6,648 bases of DNA from Armatimonadota bacterium (lineage in GTDB: Bacteria > Armatimonadota > Fimbriimonadia > Fimbriimonadales > ATM1): NCBI GenBank assembly GCA_013816225.1, contig JACDEQ010000120.1, forward strand, positions 1 to 6,648, in the 5' to 3' direction. The first letter of the stretch is position 1. Every line of letters starts with the position of its first letter. This document shows, piece by piece, positions 1 through 6,009 of this stretch. The notes beneath the pieces are model-generated. The model saw only the letters and a program-made list of their open reading frames with translations. It searched no databases and was not told where the DNA came from. Both the position numbers and the translations under genes were made by a program.

Positions 1-7
1 GGTCCAT
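1..7 (-). CDS. possible start of the next gene after nuoG (cut by window edge)
   Basis: Fifteen bases after the nuoG stop codon, the minus strand has an ATG (bases 7-5) preceded by a weak purine-rich GAAGA. In many genomes nuoG is followed closely by nuoH, so this could be its start codon. Only two complete codons' worth of sequence is visible, so the identity is pure inference from gene order. Confidence 0.2.
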
Positions 8-22
8 TCTTCGAAGCCGAGT

Positions 23-1936
23 CTACCCGGCGGCCGCCGGCTCCTTACCGAACGCCGGCACTTCGGAAGCCAGCTTCTCGAACACTTCGTCGGCGTTGAA
101 AGGTGGCACGGCGTTCAGCATCCGCATCGTGATCTCGCCGAACGCCTTCCAAGCCGGCTTCGCCATGCCCTTCGGGGCGAGGATTTGCTGGACGTGCTGC
201 ACCCGACGCTCGCAATTGGTGTACGACCCGTCCATCTCACTAAACGCGCACGCCGGCAGAACCACGCTCGCGTATTGCAGCGCCTTGGTCTTGATAATGT
301 CGTGCACCACGAGAAACTCGACATTCTCGAGTGCCATCTTCACCAGTTCCTGGTCTGGCCAAAGTGCGAACGGATCGCATTGAAGAAGCCAAAGCGATTT
401 CATCGTGCGGTCGCGGCAGCTCTCCAGAATCTCCCTCGTTCTCATGCCGTTTTCAGGCAGGATCCCAATGTCGAGGGCGCCTTGCTCGTTCGCTTCGGTG
501 GCGAAAAGGTTGACCTTGCCGCCCAAGCTTTTCAAGGCCGCAACGACTTCCTGGCCGTTCGGCAGATTGTAGAGGGAGCGGCTTGCAGCGACGATGAAGT
601 CGCCTTTCAGCTCCTTCTTGAGGGCTTTGATCGCTTCCGGTTCCTTGCCCGCCTCGTACCGAATCTTCTTGGAGGCAAAGGTGTCGGCTTCTTGCGCGTC
701 GGAGGATGCGACGATCACCTTCGCGCCGTTCTTGAACCATGTTTTCCTAATCCGCAAGAACACGATTGGCTGTTCGGCCGCGAGGTTGCCGCCGAAGATA
801 ACGATCGTGGGAGACGCCTCGAAATCGACGATCGCGGATTCCACGTGCGACACGTCGTCGTTCGGCGGGTGAGCGTACCACCTATGATCGAGATTGCCGC
901 TTTCGAACGCATCCTTGAAGAGGCCTTTGAAAAGGTAAAGGTCTTCGTTGCTCGGCCTGCCGCTCGTTAGACCCGCAACCGCAGAACCGCCACCCTTGAA
1001 CCGGTCGATGATGTGCCCGTAGGCCTCTGCCCAGCCCGTTTCGACGAGGGTGTCTGACTGCCGAACCAAAGCGCTTCGCAGGCGATGCTTAGAGTTCAGG
1101 TAATCCTGCCCAAACTTGCCCTTATCGCACGTCCACTCTTCGTTAATCTCCTCGTTCGTTCGGCCGCTGATCCTGACCATTTGGTCGACGCGGTAATCGA
1201 ACCACACGTTGCAACCGTTCGAGCATTCCGTGCAAATAGAAGGCCTCGACTCCAAATCCCATGGCCTCGCCCTGAAGCGATACTGCGTACTCGTTAAAGC
1301 GCCGACGGGGCAGATTTCTATAACATTTCCGCTGAATTTTGAATCGAAGTCGGTTAGTTCGAAAGTGCGGGGCTGCATCGCGGCTCCACGGAAGAGGAAC
1401 GCCAACTGCGCGTCCCCTGAGATCTCCTCGGTGAACCGAACGCACCGGCCGCACTGGATGCACCGTTCCAAATCCAACGTGACATACTCGCTCAATGGAA
1501 ACGCCTTCGGCAGGTGCCGTTTCGACTCCACGTAGCGGCTCGTGGAAGGCCCGTAGAAGAGCGTGTTGTTCTGGAGCGGGCACTCGCCGCCACGGTCGCA
1601 TACAGGACAGTCGAGCGGATGGTTTATCAACAAAAACTCGAGCACGCCTTTCCTGTCCTCCCGTATGCTCTCGGTGTCGGTCAGGATCACCATGTTCTTG
1701 TCGGCGCCCAGCGTACACCCCGCCTGCGGCTTGGGCATCATCCTCACAGTGCCGTCCGGCTGTTTGAATCCGACTTCGATGAGGCACATTCGGCACATAC
1801 CAACCGGCTTCATTCGCGAGTGGTAACAAAAAATCGGAATTTCGAGGCCGAGACGCTTGACCGATTCGACGATGATCTCGCCCTTCGGAACTTCCAGGTC
1901 AATGCCGTTGATCGTGATGGTGACTTGGTCTTGCAT
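23..1936 (-). CDS. nuoG: NADH-quinone oxidoreductase subunit G (complex I 75-kDa-type iron-sulfur subunit)
   Basis: This is the large iron-sulfur subunit of the complex I peripheral arm, which passes electrons from the NADH-oxidising module toward quinone. The 637-residue product shows every expected cluster ligand: [2Fe-2S] N1b C37, C48, C51, C74; N5 H106, C110, C113, C119 (HxxxCxxCx5C); N6a C159, C162, C165 with C209; and the extra N7 cluster C235, C238, C242, C270, which mitochondrial homologues lack. Residues from about 284 form the catalytically dead molybdopterin-oxidoreductase domain, ending in the family-typical VVLPACAFSEMDGSYTNCE stretch. By recall, the E. coli (about 908) and Thermus (about 783) proteins are longer, so the C-terminal part is compact here. 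The ATG at 1936 puts the ferredoxin strand VTITING at the N terminus, although no strong ribosome site precedes it. The gene upstream is not nuoF, so the nuo genes appear to be split. Identity is near certain. Confidence 0.97.
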   Translation of the reverse strand: MQDQVTITINGIDLEVPKGEIIVESVKRLGLEIPIFCYHSRMKPVGMCRMCLIEVGFKQPDGTVRMMPKPQAGCTLGADKNMVILTDTESIREDRKGVLEFLLINHPLDCPVCDRGGECPLQNNTLFYGPSTSRYVESKRHLPKAFPLSEYVTLDLERCIQCGRCVRFTEEISGDAQLAFLFRGAAMQPRTFELTDFDSKFSGNVIEICPVGALTSTQYRFRARPWDLESRPSICTECSNGCNVWFDYRVDQMVRISGRTNEEINEEWTCDKGKFGQDYLNSKHRLRSALVRQSDTLVETGWAEAYGHIIDRFKGGGSAVAGLTSGRPSNEDLYLFKGLFKDAFESGNLDHRWYAHPPNDDVSHVESAIVDFEASPTIVIFGGNLAAEQPIVFLRIRKTWFKNGAKVIVASSDAQEADTFASKKIRYEAGKEPEAIKALKKELKGDFIVAASRSLYNLPNGQEVVAALKSLGGKVNLFATEANEQGALDIGILPENGMRTREILESCRDRTMKSLWLLQCDPFALWPDQELVKMALENVEFLVVHDIIKTKALQYASVVLPACAFSEMDGSYTNCERRVQHVQQILAPKGMAKPAWKAFGEITMRMLNAVPPFNADEVFEKLASEVPAFGKEPAAAG

Positions 1937-2066
1937 GTTAGATACGCGGCCCAGCCTGAGACAGCCGAGCGTTGTTCTACCCTATATGCCTCGTTCATTC
2001 ACGAACCGACACCGGCATAACTTCAACAGCATCGGCGGCAATCAAGGACAGCCGCGTCAATGCAGG
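1937..2066. other. intergenic region between the WD40 gene and nuoG
   Basis: These 130 bases separate two minus-strand genes and must hold any promoter specific to nuoG. On the minus strand an AT-rich GCATATAGGGT lies at about 1979-1989 and could supply a -10 element (TATAGG or TAGGGT), but I find no good -35 match 16-18 bases upstream. A 5-bp inverted repeat, GCGGC at 2035-2039 with GCCGC at 2051-2055, has an 11-base loop and no T-tract, so it is a poor terminator candidate for the WD40 gene. No small gene is evident. Confidence 0.4.
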
Positions 2067-3125
2067 CTAAGACATCCGCCGAACGGGTCCTGCGGTAACC
2101 TTCCCCCTGAGCTTTCCGGTGACGGCGTTCCAATAGCGCACCTCGCTCAAGTTATAGGCGAGGAGGGTTTTGCCGTTGCGCGTAAGTGCCAGCCCCTTGA
2201 CTGGGTCCTTGAAACCCTTCCATATCCGAAGCAGTTTGCCGGTTGCCAAGTCGAATCGGGCGATTCGGCCATCACGACCGCCAAGGAACGCTTCCTTACC
2301 GCTTCCCGATGCACAGACGCTGCGCACGATGAAGCTCGGAACGACAACCGTCTTTTTGGGCCGAACGGTGTTGTCGACTCTCCTTCCGGTGTCCATGATA
2401 ACGCCGCCCTTCGGAAAGAGCCTGGGGTCAAGACGTGCGCACCAACCGTCGCCCGCGAAGACTAAAACATTCCCATCACCCGAGAACGCCATGTATCGGA
2501 TACCCTCAGGTTCCCTCACGGGCCAGCCCTCCCATTTCTTGGCAGGCTCACTCTCAGGATCCCAAAAGCGGAGCCCAATCTCACTGTTGACCGATGCGAC
2601 GAGACTTCCCTTCGGGCAGATCGCTGCAGCAGTCGAACGTGTTTTCCAATTGTGAACGAAGTAGGCGTGGCGCCAGGTCGCCACCGTGTGAGCCAACATC
2701 TGGTCGTGCTCCCCATAAAGCGAGCCAAGGACGAATTTGCCGTCGCCCGAGAAACCCACGACGTTCATGGCCGATGGGGAATCCTTGGCTGCCCAGAGAG
2801 CGACCCTGGCGACGACCTTGCCGTCCGACACACGCCAGATGGGATTCACCCCGCCATCGGGGCCGAGGTTCCCTGCAGTCAGGTATGTGCCGTTCGGGGA
2901 AAATGCAGGCTTGGTAAAGAAGCCGTCGCCGACATTGTGGCTGGGGCACCGAAAGCGGCGCACGAACTTCCCGTTGGAGACGCGGAACAGCCTGATCTCC
3001 GTGCTCGCATTGCCGACCGCGAAATACTTCTCGTCCGGCGAAAGGGTGATGCCGGCTTCGTAAGCATCTTGGGCGCGGGCAATGGCGGCAGTGCAGACGA
3101 ATATCAGCGTACTGAGCTTTCGCAT
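2067..3125 (-). CDS. secreted WD40-like beta-propeller protein, function unknown
   Basis: The 352-residue product begins with a signal peptide: positive MRK, hydrophobic LSTLIFVCTAAI, then A-R-A before Q19, giving likely Sec signal-peptidase I cleavage after residue 18. The cysteine at 11 is not in a lipobox. The mature part has seven repeats of the WD40/YVTN pattern (small hydrophobics, SP/SGDGK turn, strand, then a [WF]-x-[VA/DL]-x-[TS]GK end) at about 25-57, 72-108, 122-160, 166-198, 210-240, 268-301 and 310-343. That number matches a closed seven-bladed propeller. No enzyme motif or transmembrane anchor is seen, so it probably acts as a periplasmic or extracellular binding scaffold. The ATG at 3125 gives a clean signal peptide. 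No Shine-Dalgarno site precedes it, but a TAGACT box lies 6 bases upstream. It stands alone, diverging from the plus-strand gene at 3345. Fold call is firm; partner and role are unknown. Confidence 0.85.
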   Translation of the reverse strand: MRKLSTLIFVCTAAIARAQDAYEAGITLSPDEKYFAVGNASTEIRLFRVSNGKFVRRFRCPSHNVGDGFFTKPAFSPNGTYLTAGNLGPDGGVNPIWRVSDGKVVARVALWAAKDSPSAMNVVGFSGDGKFVLGSLYGEHDQMLAHTVATWRHAYFVHNWKTRSTAAAICPKGSLVASVNSEIGLRFWDPESEPAKKWEGWPVREPEGIRYMAFSGDGNVLVFAGDGWCARLDPRLFPKGGVIMDTGRRVDNTVRPKKTVVVPSFIVRSVCASGSGKEAFLGGRDGRIARFDLATGKLLRIWKGFKDPVKGLALTRNGKTLLAYNLSEVRYWNAVTGKLRGKVTAGPVRRMS

Positions 3126-3131
3126 TGCGCC

Positions 3132-3137
3132 AGTCTA
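3132..3137 (-). promoter_or_regulatory. candidate -10 element of the WD40 gene (leaderless-type)
   Basis: The minus strand reads TAGACT (TANNNT pattern) ending 6 bases before the ATG at 3125, which would place transcription initiation at or next to the start codon. The upstream -35 is weak (TTGTTT with a 15-base spacer at 3153-3158 is the best I see). The absence of a ribosome-binding site fits a leaderless message, but this is inference from one motif. Confidence 0.35.
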
Positions 3138-3308
3138 TCCGACCCAAGTCGCAAACAACGGTGTGCAAAAGAACAAGCCTGGCCAACTCGTCTTCCTCGT
3201 CCCCGCCCGCAAGTCCAAGCTTCGTTCCCGGCACGTCCTTCTTGGAGGTCCGCTAGGTGCTTCCGGTGAAGCCATCAATAGTGTTAGCCATCGGCGGTTC
3301 GCTCTACA

Positions 3309-3337
3309 CTGACTGGCGATAGATTCGCCGGTAAACT
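3309..3337 (+). promoter_or_regulatory. candidate sigma70-type promoter of the 3345 gene (leaderless-type)
   Basis: CTGACT at 3309-3314 matches four of six bases of TTGACA. It is followed after a 17-base spacer by TAAACT at 3332-3337, which matches TANNNT. The -10 ends 7 bases before the ATG at 3345, so the transcript would begin at about the start codon. No Shine-Dalgarno sequence lies in the bases before the ATG, which agrees with a leaderless start. Confidence 0.45.
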
Positions 3338-3344
3338 CCGGCTA

Positions 3345-4070
3345 ATGCTGCTCGGCCCGAAGATAGCCGTCATAGGGGCAGGGAGCCTGCGTGCCGGCGT
3401 GCCGATCCTCGCCAGCCTTGCCAACCTACCCCTGGCTCCCGAAACGCGGCTCAGCCTGCACGATGAGCACGACGAGGCCCTCGACCTATTTGAACGACTC
3501 GCCCGCGTATTCGCCGCCACAAACGACCTGGAGCTCTCCATCCAAGCGGCCGACGACTTGGACCACGCCCTAGACGGCGCCAGCGTCGCCATCCTGGCGT
3601 TCGGCTTGGGCAAGTCAGCAGCCAAAGCCGAGGCTTGGATGAGAACTTGCCGCGATGCCAGTCTCCGGATCGCGACGATGGTTAGGGCTACTCTTCTCCA
3701 TCCGAAATTCGAGGTTATCAACGAGTGGCTCTACGGGCTCGAAGCAGCGCCTATTCTCGTCAATCTCGTCTCGCCGGCCGAGCGAAGCTCTCAGCTGCTC
3801 ACCGGCGAAGCATTTCACCTCGATTGGCCGCCGCCGCTCGGCCAAGACCGTCGGGTCTCCACCGCCCACCAGGTGTTGCGCTGGATAAGGGGCGACGACC
3901 TGCCTTACGAACCGCTAAAGACCAACGCGGAGAGTCCGTTGGTTAGTGCGCTGCTGGATGCTAAGCCTGCGCCGGAGAACCGTTTCAATTCGCAAGCTCT
4001 GGCAACCTGGATGGCAGAGTTGGCAGCGGCCTGCCCGGGTTGTGCGCCGGAGGCGCTATTCGCTGACTAG
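3345..4070 (+). CDS. half-length Rossmann-fold protein related to family 4 glycosidases, function unknown
   Basis: The 241-residue product opens with a dinucleotide-binding strand-turn, KIAVIGAGS (residues 6-14), followed by a second strand ending in an acidic D40 and the phrase LDGASVAILAFGLG (77-89). This order (GxGS, helix, strand-D, 'L-x-GA-x-x-x-I') is the N-terminal NAD-binding layout of GH4 alpha-glucosidase/6-phospho-glucosidase and lactate/malate-dehydrogenase-like proteins. GH4 enzymes are roughly 430-480 residues, so this is about half length. The usual NxxNP motif appears degraded to NLVSP (140-144), and I do not find the Cys/His metal-site pair. It may have lost glycosidase activity, or be a separate small family. 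It is not obviously a broken gene: the frame is intact and a promoter candidate precedes it. It converges on the fab operon, with overlapping stop codons. Fold assignment is moderate; function is not assignable. Confidence 0.7.
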   Translation: MLLGPKIAVIGAGSLRAGVPILASLANLPLAPETRLSLHDEHDEALDLFERLARVFAATNDLELSIQAADDLDHALDGASVAILAFGLGKSAAKAEAWMRTCRDASLRIATMVRATLLHPKFEVINEWLYGLEAAPILVNLVSPAERSSQLLTGEAFHLDWPPPLGQDRRVSTAHQVLRWIRGDDLPYEPLKTNAESPLVSALLDAKPAPENRFNSQALATWMAELAAACPGCAPEALFAD

Positions 4071-4480
4071 CCGCCCGTTATACGAAGAACGTCATCCCAT
4101 CTCCGATACAGCTTGAGGCTGACGAAGAGCGAAACGATGCAAACGACGACCGTGATTACGGCAACCCATCGGGCTATGCGAAGCGCCGCTTCCGCTGCGG
4201 CGACTTCAGGAACGTCAGCGACCATACCCCTCGCCAGTTTCCCCAGGAAGAAGATTTGCAGCAACGCGAAAATCCCTACAGCGCCTATCGAAGCACCCAT
4301 TTGGAGCGCATACGTGACGGCGCCATCTAGCGTGAACAGCACATCTTGCTGATAGAGGGTAAGCGCTATGGGAACATAAATCGCCCAGCCGATTCCCACA
4401 ATGTTGAGCATGGTAAGAAGCCATCCTATCCCCAAGTATCGGTTGCCGATTCGCTGGCCACGTTGAACTGCGTTATCCAC
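4067..4480 (-). CDS. small three-helix membrane protein at the end of the fab operon, function unknown
   Basis: I do not recognise this 137-residue family. It has three hydrophobic segments at about 16-42, 57-79 and 101-124, with a loop between helices 2 and 3 rich in Ala, Glu and Val (about 81-100) and a short basic tail (KLYRRWDD). The start is the GTG at 4480, which lies inside the last codons of fabF so that the two genes overlap by 8 bases. It is preceded at a 6-base spacing by AGGA, itself within fabF coding sequence, which strongly supports this start and suggests translational coupling. Co-transcription with fabF hints at an envelope or lipid-related role, but nothing in the protein proves it. 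Its TAG stop shares a CTAG with the stop of the convergent gene. Confidence 0.8.
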   Translation of the reverse strand: MDNAVQRGQRIGNRYLGIGWLLTMLNIVGIGWAIYVPIALTLYQQDVLFTLDGAVTYALQMGASIGAVGIFALLQIFFLGKLARGMVADVPEVAAAEAALRIARWVAVITVVVCIVSLFVSLKLYRRWDDVLRITGG

Positions 4481-5687
4481 TGAACTTCCTAAATATTAGC
4501 GTGACATTATGGCCGCCGAAGCCAAATGAGTTCTTCATCACCCATTCCACATCGGCTTTGCGAGACTCGTTAGGCACATAGTCGAGGTCGCATTCGGGAT
4601 CCGGCGTTTCGTAGTTGATCGTCGGATGAATTGTTCCCGTCTCAAGAACCTTGATGCAAACGATCGATTCGATTGCGCCCGCTGCCCCTAAGGTATGACC
4701 GATCATCGATTTGGTGCTGCTCACGGGGACCTTGGATGCCAGATCGCCAAACACCTTCTTGATGGCCACGGTCTCGAGCCGGTCGCCGTAAGGCGTGCTT
4801 GTTCCGTGCGCATTGATGTAGCCGATCTGCTCGGGCTTTAGTCCCGCGTATTTGAGGGCAAGAGACATCGAACGGCGTGCCCCGTCACCTTGGGGCTCGG
4901 GCTGAGTTATGTGAAAAGCATCAGCCGACATGGCATAGCCGACGATCTCACCGTATATCGTGGCGCCACGCGCTTTGGCATGCTCCAGGCTTTCCAAGAT
5001 GACAATGCCCGCCCCCTCTCCCATAACGAAACCATCCCGGTTAAGATCCCACGGCCGACTTGCGCCCTCGGGATCGTCGTTTCTCGTACTAAGGGCGCGC
5101 GCGGCGCAAAAGCCAGCTAGCCCGATCTCGGTTATAGGCGCTTCCGCCCCGCCCGCGACCATAACGTCGGCTTCGCCACGGCGAATGACATGTGAGGCGT
5201 CGCCGATGGCGTTTGCGCCGGTGCTGCAAGCGGTAACCACACAGCTGTTCGGCCCTTTGAGGCCGTGCTGGATGGAAATATATCCACTTGCCATGTCTGG
5301 AATCATGTACGGCACAAGAAATGGCGAAACTTTCCCGGGGCCCGCTTCAATGTGACGGCGGTGCTGCTCGCCCAGAATATCGAGCCCTCCGATTCCAGAA
5401 CCGATCAGCACTCCTACTCGCTCCAGATCGGTCGAATCCAACTTCAAGCTCGAATCGTCGAGCGCCATTTTGGTCGCGGCAACCGTTAGCTGGAGAAATC
5501 TGGACAGCCTGCGAGACTCCTTCTTATCGAGCCAATCGTCCGGGTCGAAGTCTTTGATCTCCGCAGCGATTTGGGCGCTGAACTCGGACGGGTCCAACGC
5601 GGTAATCCGAGACACGCCACTTTCACCGGCGACCAGGTTATTCCACAAGGAATCGACGCGGTTGCCGAGAGGCGTTACGACGCCCAT
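4473..5687 (-). CDS. fabF: beta-ketoacyl-ACP synthase II
   Basis: FabF condenses malonyl-ACP with acyl-ACP in the elongation step of type II fatty-acid synthesis in the cytosol. Counting from the ATG at 5687 (404 residues), the thiolase-fold catalytic set is complete: nucleophile C154 in VVTACSTGAN, H294 in NAHGTSTPYGD, K326 in SSTKSMIGH, and H331. The C-terminal NSFGFGGHN loop is also typical of the family. The start is uncertain. Reading upstream in the same frame gives TEPPRRVVITG directly before MGVVTPLG, the normal first beta strand of FabF, so the ATG used here cuts off conserved residues. No ATG, GTG, TTG or CTG lies in frame between 5688 and the in-frame stop at 5841-5843. The true 5' end probably lies in about 5694-5745. 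It follows acpP in the same direction and overlaps the next gene by 8 bases. Confidence 0.95.
   Translation of the reverse strand: MGVVTPLGNRVDSLWNNLVAGESGVSRITALDPSEFSAQIAAEIKDFDPDDWLDKKESRRLSRFLQLTVAATKMALDDSSLKLDSTDLERVGVLIGSGIGGLDILGEQHRRHIEAGPGKVSPFLVPYMIPDMASGYISIQHGLKGPNSCVVTACSTGANAIGDASHVIRRGEADVMVAGGAEAPITEIGLAGFCAARALSTRNDDPEGASRPWDLNRDGFVMGEGAGIVILESLEHAKARGATIYGEIVGYAMSADAFHITQPEPQGDGARRSMSLALKYAGLKPEQIGYINAHGTSTPYGDRLETVAIKKVFGDLASKVPVSSTKSMIGHTLGAAGAIESIVCIKVLETGTIHPTINYETPDPECDLDYVPNESRKADVEWVMKNSFGFGGHNVTLIFRKFSG
4487..4490 (-). promoter_or_regulatory. ribosome-binding site for the three-helix membrane protein
   Basis: AGGA on the minus strand lies six bases (4481-4486) before the GTG at 4478-4480. 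It sits within the fabF codons for Arg-Lys near that gene's end, and it decides in favour of the overlapping GTG start. Confidence 0.65.
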
Positions 5688-5740
5688 TCCGGTGATAACT
5701 ACCCTGCGCGGTGGCTCGGTTTGTAGAGCGTGCGATTCGA

Positions 5741-5989
5741 CTACGCGCTCTTCTCCTCGAGCTTTTTGCTGATGTAGTCCACAGCCGCGCCGACCGTTTT
5801 GATGCTCTCGACCTCGTCGTCCGGAATTTCGATGTTGAACTCATCCTCGAATCCCATAACGAGTTGAACGACATCGAGCGAGTCTGCCCCGAAATCCTCC
5901 ATAAAGGAAGATTCCAAATTGATCTCGTCTTCCTTGCGATTCAACTCTTCAACGATCACTTTCCTGACTCTATTCAAAACGTCTTCCAT
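5741..5989 (-). CDS. acpP: acyl carrier protein
   Basis: AcpP is the small acidic four-helix carrier that holds fatty-acyl intermediates on a phosphopantetheine arm. The attachment motif GADSLD is present, with the modified serine at residue 37 counting from the ATG at 5989, the usual position in the family. The following helix II, VVQLVMGFEDEFNIEIPDDE, is the classic recognition helix. The 82-residue length is normal. A GTG six bases upstream (5993-5995) would add Met-Ile; I prefer the ATG because AGGTGA is well spaced for it and the serine falls at 37. The gene begins 20 bases after the fabG stop and ends (TAG at 5741-5743) just before fabF, so fabG-acpP-fabF form one operon. The last codons contain AAAAAG and GAGGAG; see the fabF start finding. 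Confidence 0.97.
   Translation of the reverse strand: MEDVLNRVRKVIVEELNRKEDEINLESSFMEDFGADSLDVVQLVMGFEDEFNIEIPDDEVESIKTVGAAVDYISKKLEEKSA
5753..5758 (-). promoter_or_regulatory. strong Shine-Dalgarno-like GAGGAG at the end of acpP
   Basis: GAGGAG on the minus strand lies within the acpP codons for Glu-Glu, 10-15 bases before the acpP stop. It is where a ribosome site for fabF would be expected, but no standard start codon follows at a useful distance: the in-frame codon eight bases downstream is GTA at 5742-5744. It may serve a non-standard fabF start, or may be a coincidence of Glu codons. Confidence 0.35.
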
Positions 5990-5991
5990 TA

Positions 5992-5997
5992 TCACCT
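5992..5997 (-). promoter_or_regulatory. acpP: ribosome-binding site of acpP
   Basis: AGGTGA on the minus strand, a six-base match to the anti-Shine-Dalgarno complement, lies directly upstream of the ATG at 5987-5989. It overlaps the alternative GTG at 5993-5995, for which only AAGG at 6001-6004 is available. This is the main reason for preferring the ATG start. Confidence 0.6.
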
Positions 5998-6009
5998 GTA
6001 CCTTGTTTG

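Noticed and set aside
185..970. 261-codon open frame on the plus strand opposite nuoG
   Set aside because: It lies wholly antisense to a certain gene in GC-rich DNA, has arginine/valine-rich composition without domain features, and no ribosome site; a codon-bias shadow.
1514..2020. 168-codon plus-strand frame running past the nuoG start
   Set aside because: Most of it is antisense to the iron-sulfur domain of nuoG and the product shows no recognisable motif.
2035..2055. Inverted repeat GCGGC...GCCGC as terminator of the WD40 gene
   Set aside because: Arms of only 5 bp, an 11-base loop and no T-tract; likely chance.
2581..3234. 217-codon minus-strand frame overlapping the WD40 gene in another frame
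   Set aside because: Low-complexity Arg/Pro/Gly-rich translation, and the WD40 frame explains the same DNA far better.
2652..3269. 205-codon plus-strand frame opposite the WD40 gene and into the intergenic region
   Set aside because: Antisense to a gene with a clear signal peptide and seven propeller repeats; no motif or ribosome site of its own.
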